A stretch of 64,000 nucleotides of DNA from Apostichopus japonicus (taxonomy: Eukaryota > Echinodermata > Holothuroidea > Aspidochirotida > Stichopodidae), in contig NC_092576.1 in assembly GCF_037975245.1 (NCBI RefSeq), positions 12,577,111 to 12,641,110 on the forward strand. The letters are read 5' to 3'. How positions within the stretch are numbered: the stretch's first letter is position 1; each line of letters starts with the position of its first letter. The position numbers and the translations under genes are program-made. A model generated the notes under the pieces. That model was not told the DNA's origin. It saw only the letters and a list, made by a program, of their open reading frames with translations, and ran no database searches. Of the stretch, positions 63,501-64,000 are shown in pieces.

Positions 63501-63508
63501 GAGCTGAT
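16898..63508 (+). CDS. multi-exon gene: signal peptide-Ig x4-TM-NACHT-LRR (3'-incomplete)
   Basis: Nine exons can be joined: 16,898-16,958, 18,322-18,642, 23,096-23,749, 24,477-24,815, 24,916-25,029, 25,403-25,452, 25,885-25,912, 44,212-45,749 and 63,303-63,508. All introns are GT-AG, every phase matches, and 3,311 nt stay open (1,103 codons plus 2 nt). Predicted layout: signal peptide about 1-20, Ig domains about 25-125, 130-240, 245-345 and 347-458, TM about 471-495, basic linker, NACHT about 523-1035, LRR from 1036 onward. Topology would be type I, with Ig outside and NACHT-LRR in the cytosol. NACHT proteins are STAND ATPases that oligomerise on sensing a signal, with the LRR usually restraining or sensing. 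Two giant introns (18.3 and 17.6 kb) leave room for missed exons, or for two adjacent genes (Ig-TM receptor, NLR) joined wrongly. Confidence 0.6.
16959..18321 (+). repeat. intron 1 with degenerate AACACGATAT / AGGTCA repeat
   Basis: Between exons 1 and 2 a loosely repeated unit recurs (about 17,185, 17,330, 17,510, 18,030 and 18,190). Each copy contains some of TGTAAACACGATAT, CAAGATAGGAATCATGG, ATACTTCTCATACTTGG and GTGAAGGTCAAAGRTCATYTGGGTC. Spacing varies from about 120 to 180 bp and identity is modest. Further remnants occur in intron 2 and at 36,780-36,850, so the family is dispersed. The AGGTCA words match nuclear-receptor half sites, but function is not shown. Confidence 0.55.
18322..18642 (+). 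CDS. exon 2: first Ig-like domain (module A1)
   Basis: The 321-nt exon is bounded by TTTGTACAG at its acceptor and CCG/GTATGT at its donor, phase 1 on both sides, the classic arrangement for an Ig-domain exon. The translation has the B-strand cysteine region IPCSC (C45, C47), the core tryptophan W57 in LIAWIN, and an NGSLLINNV E-strand-like segment followed by a Y105-R-V where Y-x-C is expected. The F-strand cysteine is thus replaced by valine; C123 near the end could pair instead. It resembles the second domain of exon 3 (about 263-326). Ligand unknown. Confidence 0.75.
18643..22163 (+). other. intron 2, 5' part: minisatellite remnants and a diverged duplication
   Basis: No extra exon was recognised. 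AACACGGTAT/AGGTCA-type repeat remnants occur at about 18,805-19,030. Segments at 20,930-21,070 and 21,293-21,440 are diverged copies (shared TCTCTAAC, GTGAGTTTACAGGTA, ATCGTACCTGG and ACAAAGAACA words). A second shared stretch pairs about 20,780-20,845 with about 21,695-21,760. The 17-bp word AATTTAAATTAACATTT occurs twice in tandem at about 21,512-21,550. Confidence 0.5.
22164..23067. mobile_element. hAT-like element (904 bp) inserted 28 bp before exon 3
   Basis: It starts CATGGGCGTCAACAGGTGGG and ends AAACCTGCTGACGCCCATG, imperfect inverted repeats of which the outer 10 bases pair perfectly. The octamer AATGTACT lies directly outside both ends (22,156-22,163 and 23,068-23,075), a perfect 8-bp target duplication. 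The interior has poly-G/C tracts, an inverted GTGGGGGACGGGGGGG/CCCCCCCAC patch near the left end and no transposase frame, so it is non-autonomous. A related segment (CGCGCCAACNNATGGTGGCGCTCCG) occurs near 49,288, so the family has other copies. Its right edge lies 28 nt before the first base of exon 3. Confidence 0.85.
23096..23749 (+). CDS. exon 3: two Ig-like domains (modules B1 and A2)
   Basis: The 654-nt exon runs from a TTCTTTTTATAG acceptor to an ATGG/GTAAGA donor, phase 1 at both ends, 218 codons. The first domain (about residues 130-240) starts IPVIDECSN and has VNCFV, the core tryptophan in VILSWSL and a LLVCRA cysteine. The second (about 245-345) has MNLSC, VIWKW and a textbook EHEGLYACVYD F strand. 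Two Ig domains in a single exon are unusual, as most Ig domains have their own phase-1 exon, so an intron may have been lost between them. The first domain matches exon 4 (PVID-C start) and the second matches exon 2. Confidence 0.8.
24477..24815 (+). CDS. exon 4: fourth Ig-like domain (module B2)
   Basis: The 339-nt exon runs from a TTTCCTTTCAG acceptor to a TATG/GTAAGT donor, phase 1 on both sides. The domain begins VFPVIDGCN, has VLTCSV, the core tryptophan in VALEWRAF and a VTVECRAVG cysteine, and ends LLFLYG. Its start and core (PVID-x-C, the Cys-to-Trp spacing, the pre-cysteine V-x-V) match the first domain of exon 3, so it is a second copy of that module. It sits next to the membrane. 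The open frame in the genomic sequence continues into the intron only by chance. Confidence 0.78.
24916..25029 (+). CDS. exon 5: transmembrane segment
   Basis: The 114-nt exon follows a 100-nt intron (TTATTTATAG acceptor) and ends AAAG/GTACAT, phase 1 on both sides. It encodes VLPTEQRSYTST, then an unbroken hydrophobic run of about 25 residues (ITIIAVVVTMIMIII through VVIICII, residues about 471-495) ending in lysine. With the basic residues in exon 6 this gives an outside-to-inside, type I orientation. Because it is a symmetric phase-1 exon, skipping it would keep the frame and remove the membrane anchor. Confidence 0.75.
25403..25452 (+). CDS. exon 6: basic juxtamembrane linker
   Basis: The 50-nt exon (ATTCTTTTCAG acceptor, GAG/GTAATG donor) encodes ARKMKIKQIKRGDTENE, a strongly basic stretch right after the membrane segment, as expected for a stop-transfer signal. 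It enters in phase 1 and leaves in phase 0. If the following intron were retained the frame would continue for about 53 codons to a stop at 25,609-25,611, giving a receptor without NACHT. Confidence 0.6.
25885..25912 (+). CDS. exon 7: 28-nt microexon
   Basis: TTGTTTCACAG/GGTTTTCCAATGATGGG..., ending CAATG/GTATGT. It encodes GFPMMGKNN plus one base. Acceptor and donor both look good, and it converts phase 0 (end of exon 6) to phase 1, exactly the phase at which the NACHT exon starts. It is small, so chance is not excluded, but the phase conversion favours it being real. Confidence 0.5.
25913..36135 (+). other. intron 7, 5' half: nothing recognised
   Basis: More than 10 kb without a domain-bearing frame. 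ORFs of 60-115 codons occur on both strands (for example 29,176-29,466 plus and 29,895-30,239 minus), but none has recognisable homology, splice context or a sensible start. A 9-G run lies at about 34,301-34,310. An extra exon of the gene could be hidden here if short. Confidence 0.4.
36136..36509 (-). repeat. Deu-type tRNA-derived SINE
   Basis: Read on the minus strand, it starts at 36,509 with a tRNA-like head: GTGGTCAAGTGGTTAAGGCA is an A-box region and GGTTCGAGCC a B box. The head is followed by the Deu-domain core TGTCCTTGGGCAAGGCGCTT and then CACCCAGGTGTATAAATGGG. It closes with an AACTTTAACTTTAACTTT-A tail at 36,136-36,165. The Deu core is shared by SINEs of sea urchins, fishes and amniotes, which supports a deuterostome source. 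SINEs are non-coding and moved by a partner LINE. Its RNA polymerase III boxes look intact. Confidence 0.85.
36510..38470 (+). other. intron 7, middle: no exon recognised
   Basis: A remnant of the intron 1 repeat family (TTTTGGTGAAGGTGAAAGGTAATTTAGGT) lies at about 36,798-36,828. A T-rich run with a few G lies at 37,437-37,466. No gene was recognised. Confidence 0.4.
38471..38533 (+). repeat. tRNA-like sequence, probably head of a SINE
   Basis: TAGCCTAGTGGTTAGCGTG fits an A box and GGTTCGAATCC is a perfect B box. The ends GCGTCCA and TGGAGGC pair at six of seven positions, like an acceptor stem. At 63 nt it is too short for a working tRNA, and the anticodon arm does not fold properly. About 50 bp later comes a (TA)n run, so this is more likely a small tRNA-derived SINE with a simple-repeat tail than a tRNA gene. 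Confidence 0.5.
38584..38659. repeat. (TA)n microsatellite
   Basis: About 76 bp of TA dinucleotides following the tRNA-like segment. The IYIYIY frame through it is an artefact. Confidence 0.95.
38755..39183 (-). pseudogene. CR1-like LINE, 3' part (after the inserted 4-kb element)
   Basis: On the minus strand the translation gives YIDSSLQTSKH, AAKRGNRVLGMLKRNFSF, EDIVVRLYNQLV, then with a shift FHLEYAVQTWN, and after another DKEVLEKVQRRATRMIS. All belong to the region after the polymerase core in CR1-group RTs. It continues directly from the RT part at 43,221-43,885; the 4.0-kb element interrupts the two. Several frameshifts and stops show it is long dead. Confidence 0.85.
41077..41292 (+). 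other. exon-like segment inside the 4-kb element
   Basis: A strong acceptor (TTTCTTTTTTCCAG) precedes an open stretch that includes KSQISKSSVRFPLMYDTSVE and ends in a donor-like GATGGAAGA/GTGAGT. The frame reaching that donor differs from the frame at the acceptor, and a stop at 41,196-41,198 blocks it, so either a frameshift or another internal acceptor is needed. From 42,529 a second exon-like piece (CACAG/GTCAATAATGG) reads NNGADFGFLETSGRPFVVKR then stops, followed by AATAAA-like signals at about 42,731 and 42,821. It may be a decayed or captured gene; no homology recognised. Confidence 0.25.
41428..42270. mobile_element. 843-bp foldback element nested in the 4-kb element
   Basis: The ends CGGGAGTCCAGAGGGTTGGT and ACCAAACCCTCTGGGCTCCCG begin inverted repeats of about 54 bp that are nearly perfect (one substitution, one gap), including TTAGCTGGGAAGGTAACCAA and TTGCCTTGTACATCA. 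Further in, longer blocks are again inverse copies: GGGGTACCCCTGCCAGTRNNCCCCCAA, GATGGGCATTTCCAGTA, and CTAGGTCAGCTCATGA with CAGTTGAAA. The whole element can therefore fold into one long imperfect hairpin, as in foldback elements. No ORF. Confidence 0.8.
43221..43885 (-). pseudogene. CR1-like LINE, RT part (before the inserted element)
   Basis: On the minus strand: ASVVCKVIERI, LIRESQHGFRQQRSCLTN, VDVVFLDFQK then (shifted) AFDKVPHKRHLLRLQIMG, LLSWIENWLGNKKQRVV, SSWQDVISGIPQGSAFGPLL, then shifted again YINDLDGDSLC, a YADDSKLYSE catalytic box and LNIDKCKVIHMG. This is the standard order of CR1-group RT motifs, including the GIPQGS block and the YADD active site. At least three frameshifts or stops kill it. 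The 5' end, with ORF1, the endonuclease and the first RT motifs, is missing. Confidence 0.9.
44212..45749 (+). CDS. exon 8: NACHT NTPase domain
   Basis: A single 1,538-nt exon with a TTCTTCTTATCACAG acceptor (phase 1) and a TCAG/GTAAGT donor (phase 0). It opens with a helical lead (YSEKAERFIEQLKAKYE) and a VDKVFVEGGI segment common in invertebrate NLRs. The Walker A GEPGYGKST lies at residues about 605-613 of the joined protein, Walker B VLLDGFDE at about 683-690, and an arginine finger/sensor-like LTTRPSR follows, then helical winged-helix regions with FYHKTFCEWYAAHYVA near residue 920. The nucleotide-binding set is complete, so it should bind and hydrolyse ATP. EKEHKLL and AKEHKLL form an 8-residue tandem duplication. 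An ATG at 44,184 could start a separate NLR, but it lies in the pyrimidine-rich acceptor region. Confidence 0.9.
45750..47353 (+). other. intron 8, 5' part: no exon recognised
   Basis: AT-rich, with no coding signal beyond chance ORFs. Confidence 0.4.
47354..48130. other. intron 8: G-rich and purine-rich tracts, hAT-like fragments
   Basis: GGGGGAGGGGGAGGGG at about 47,370-47,386 is followed by a purine tract on the plus strand (47,414-47,560, almost only A and G). CAGTGACGGATTGAGGATTT at about 47,639 resembles a hAT-type end. A 17-G run lies at 48,107-48,123 after ATGGCGTATCGTTGGC. The ORFs through the purine tract (lysine/arginine/glutamate on one strand, phenylalanine/serine/leucine on the other) are composition artefacts. 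Confidence 0.5.
48963..49473. repeat. direct repeat of ~140 bp with a hAT-like segment between the copies
   Basis: About 48,963-49,105 and 49,330-49,470 are copies: both run GTATGTTTTGAAGTGAATTT, ACAAGAAATGT, ACAAATAATGGG, TGACGGGTA, GTAGRATCACCTACAAA. The 225 bp between them include ACGCTGCGCGCCAACTGATG then GTGGCGCTCCG, the same block found near the right end of the hAT-like element at 22,164-23,067. The arrangement may be a tandem duplication within that family. Confidence 0.6.
49474..50607 (+). other. intron 8: no exon recognised
   Basis: Contains an 11-C run (about 49,480-49,490) and a 10-G run (about 50,328-50,337). Nothing else. Confidence 0.35.
50612..50815 (+). pseudogene. decayed second NACHT exon fragment
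   Basis: In one frame this reads TQSHIQY, SYHKMFCE, a TAG stop, YFAHCVAEQYAGG, RIDSIRIFLMKLDYVELKYV, YRFRCRLKKLL, then TGA. It aligns without gaps for most of its length with the 3' third of exon 8 (QSHIQYITEV, FYHKTFCEWYAAHYVADQ, CIDEFLQTLDPFDLQYLYRF). DNA identity is also visible, for example CATATTCAGTACA and TATCACAAAA in both. The stop replaces the conserved tryptophan of FCEWY (TGG to TAG). No Walker A or B part was found upstream. It is in the same orientation as the gene, within its intron 8. Confidence 0.85.
50816..57552 (+). other. intron 8, middle: simple-sequence tracts only
   Basis: No exon was recognised in nearly 7 kb. C and G runs lie at 51,069-51,081 (13 C), about 53,447-53,461 (G with one A) and 56,506-56,521 (16 C). 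A 27-bp word CAGACTTTGTGACAACTANG occurs twice in tandem from 52,491 to 52,544. Chance ORFs of 60-85 codons are unrecognised. Confidence 0.45.
57553..57871. repeat. (TATG)n tetranucleotide array
   Basis: About 320 bp, some 79 units of TATG with only a few substitutions (CCTG near 57,681, GCGTG near 57,851). All long YVCM and HTYI frames on both strands come from this repeat. It directly follows the 3' side of the tRNA-derived repeat at 57,872-58,100 (minus), so it probably grew from that element's tail. Confidence 0.95.
57872..58100 (-). repeat. tRNA-derived repeat (SINE-like)
   Basis: On the minus strand from 58,100 the sequence reads GTTTAGCTCAGTGATTAACG (A-box region) and GGTTCGAGTCA (B box) about 35 nt later, within a tRNA-sized 73-nt head. 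The acceptor and T stems no longer pair, so it is not a working tRNA. A body of about 150 bp follows, containing TCCTGCTTGCAGGA, which can fold into a hairpin, and the (CATA)n array (the same tract as (TATG)n on plus) as tail. Consistent with a tRNA-derived SINE of a type other than the Deu SINE at 36,136. Confidence 0.55.
58101..60679 (+). other. intron 8, 3' part: no exon recognised
   Basis: Eleven-G runs at 58,675-58,685 and about 59,827-59,837; AACAAACAAACAAAC at about 59,478; AGAGAGAGAGAGAAGGAAAGAAAG at about 60,101-60,125. No gene recognised. Confidence 0.4.
60680..61502 (-). pseudogene. non-LTR retroelement RT relic (YADD box, thumb and tail)
   Basis: The minus-strand frame from 61,502 reads DGISTKEQRYADDLVLMVLS (YADD active site), GLVIHPHKTEYMII, then YLGTYITYNLNDSREIRARV after a stop, KLHLTKALVASRQ-like residues, a degenerate RWYGHAVR segment and NQLIEDGRRRININKCFEPH. 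This is the order of the RT core, connection and tail in non-LTR elements with a RWYGH and K-x-GRP-x-x-RWIDN-like tail. It is a different family from the CR1-like LINE at 38,755-43,885. Stops and frameshifts are frequent. The 5' part is absent. Confidence 0.7.
61503..63302 (+). other. end of intron 8, with a direct repeat before the LRR exon
   Basis: TTTCCGTTCTATTAATGTAT and the following CACGACCTAAAT context (62,956-63,003) recur at 63,106-63,153 with few changes, 150 bp apart. The second copy ends about 150 bp before exon 9. A pyrimidine-rich stretch (TCTATTTATCTCTATCTACT, TTCGTTCATTCTAG) leads into the acceptor. The 104-codon ORF at 62,443-62,757 is unrecognised. Confidence 0.5.
63303..63508 (+). 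CDS. exon 9: first leucine-rich repeat exon
   Basis: The 206-nt exon follows TTCATTCTAG (phase 0, as left by exon 8) and ends GAGCTGAT/GTAAGT (phase 2). It encodes IPISCVDLWECSP, then SGLNLILESGLSLSILSSLQ, ELQIDDDRRLTNEELAAILS and YSSQCTSLQELM, one or more LRRs of the ribonuclease-inhibitor type as used in NLR proteins (SLQEL-x-I...LTNEELAAIL...CTSLQEL). More LRR exons are expected beyond the window. In NLRs this part senses ligands or restrains the NACHT. Confidence 0.8.
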
Positions 63509-64000
63509 GTAAGTGTTCCGGTGTACATGTCAGAATCATCATAACAGTTAAACAGGGAATTAATTTAATTCATTACGTTGGCAATATTAAACTAACGATA
63601 GATAATGTAAAGTCTGCTGTATTTTACTGTCAAGGATTGGATATATCTAGTTTAGTTTGATTTATTTTAATAATTAGGTCATCGAGAAAGAAATTATGTA
63701 GGATGACATGATAAATAAAACAAAATATAAATGATGAATATGGAATATTTTAAGACGGTGTTGGTAAGATAGGTTTGAAGGGGTGGGTGTGGGTTGTTGA
63801 AAACGTTCTTTGTTTAGATAGTTGTTACAGTTTAAGTAAGACATGGGTTTTACAATGACAGTAATGTTTATTAGGATCTAACAAGATTCAAAAGGTAGGT
63901 GGATTTTAATATTTCTAGTGAGTATAATGATTATTCTAAAATATTTTTTTTTAGAATGTTATAAGTAATAAATGTAACTTTTAAAGGTGAAACCTCCAAA
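63509..64000 (+). other. start of intron 9
   Basis: No second LRR exon was seen before the window ends. AT-rich, nothing else recognised. Confidence 0.45.

Overview
The window is eukaryotic DNA, most likely from a marine deuterostome invertebrate and probably an echinoderm. A sea cucumber is my guess, not a demonstration. The evidence is AT-rich sequence, long introns with GT-AG splice sites, a Deu-domain tRNA-derived SINE, CR1/L2-like LINE relics, DIRS-type tyrosine-recombinase retroelement relics, hAT-like MITEs, and a NACHT exon plus ribonuclease-inhibitor-like LRR exon of the kind found in expanded echinoderm NLR families.

One plus-strand gene dominates. Nine exons can be read from 16,898 to 63,508, and the gene runs off the right edge. 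They encode a signal peptide, four Ig-like domains, a transmembrane segment, a short basic cytoplasmic linker that includes a 28-nt exon, a complete NACHT NTPase exon and the first LRR exon. Intron phases match at every junction (1,1,1,1,1,0,1,0), and the joined frame is open for more than 1,100 residues. If the model is right, this is a type I membrane NLR with an Ig ectodomain: an extracellular recognition unit wired directly to a NACHT-LRR signalling unit. Canonical NLRs are cytosolic. The weak points are two introns of 18.3 and 17.6 kb flanking the NACHT exon; cDNA would settle them.

Layout: 1-1,909 nothing recognised; 1,918-2,361 hAT MITE; 3,248-3,577 110-bp tandem repeat; 4,620-6,760 three-monomer higher-order satellite with a MITE nested in it; 7,560-10,850 dispersed repeat family; 11,449-13,960 (TA)n followed by two broken DIRS copies; 15,940-16,557 L2/CR1-like LINE 3' end; 16,898-25,912 Ig and TM exons; 25,913-44,211 giant intron with a Deu SINE and a three-level nest (CR1-like LINE, interrupted by a 4.0-kb element, itself carrying an 843-bp foldback element); 44,212-45,749 NACHT exon; 45,750-63,302 giant intron with a decayed second NACHT exon fragment, a tetranucleotide array with a tRNA-derived repeat, and a LINE relic; 63,303-63,508 LRR exon.

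No rRNA gene, intact tRNA gene, CRISPR array or bacterial-type operon was seen. All short ORFs outside the exons listed are either repeat-driven or unrecognised.
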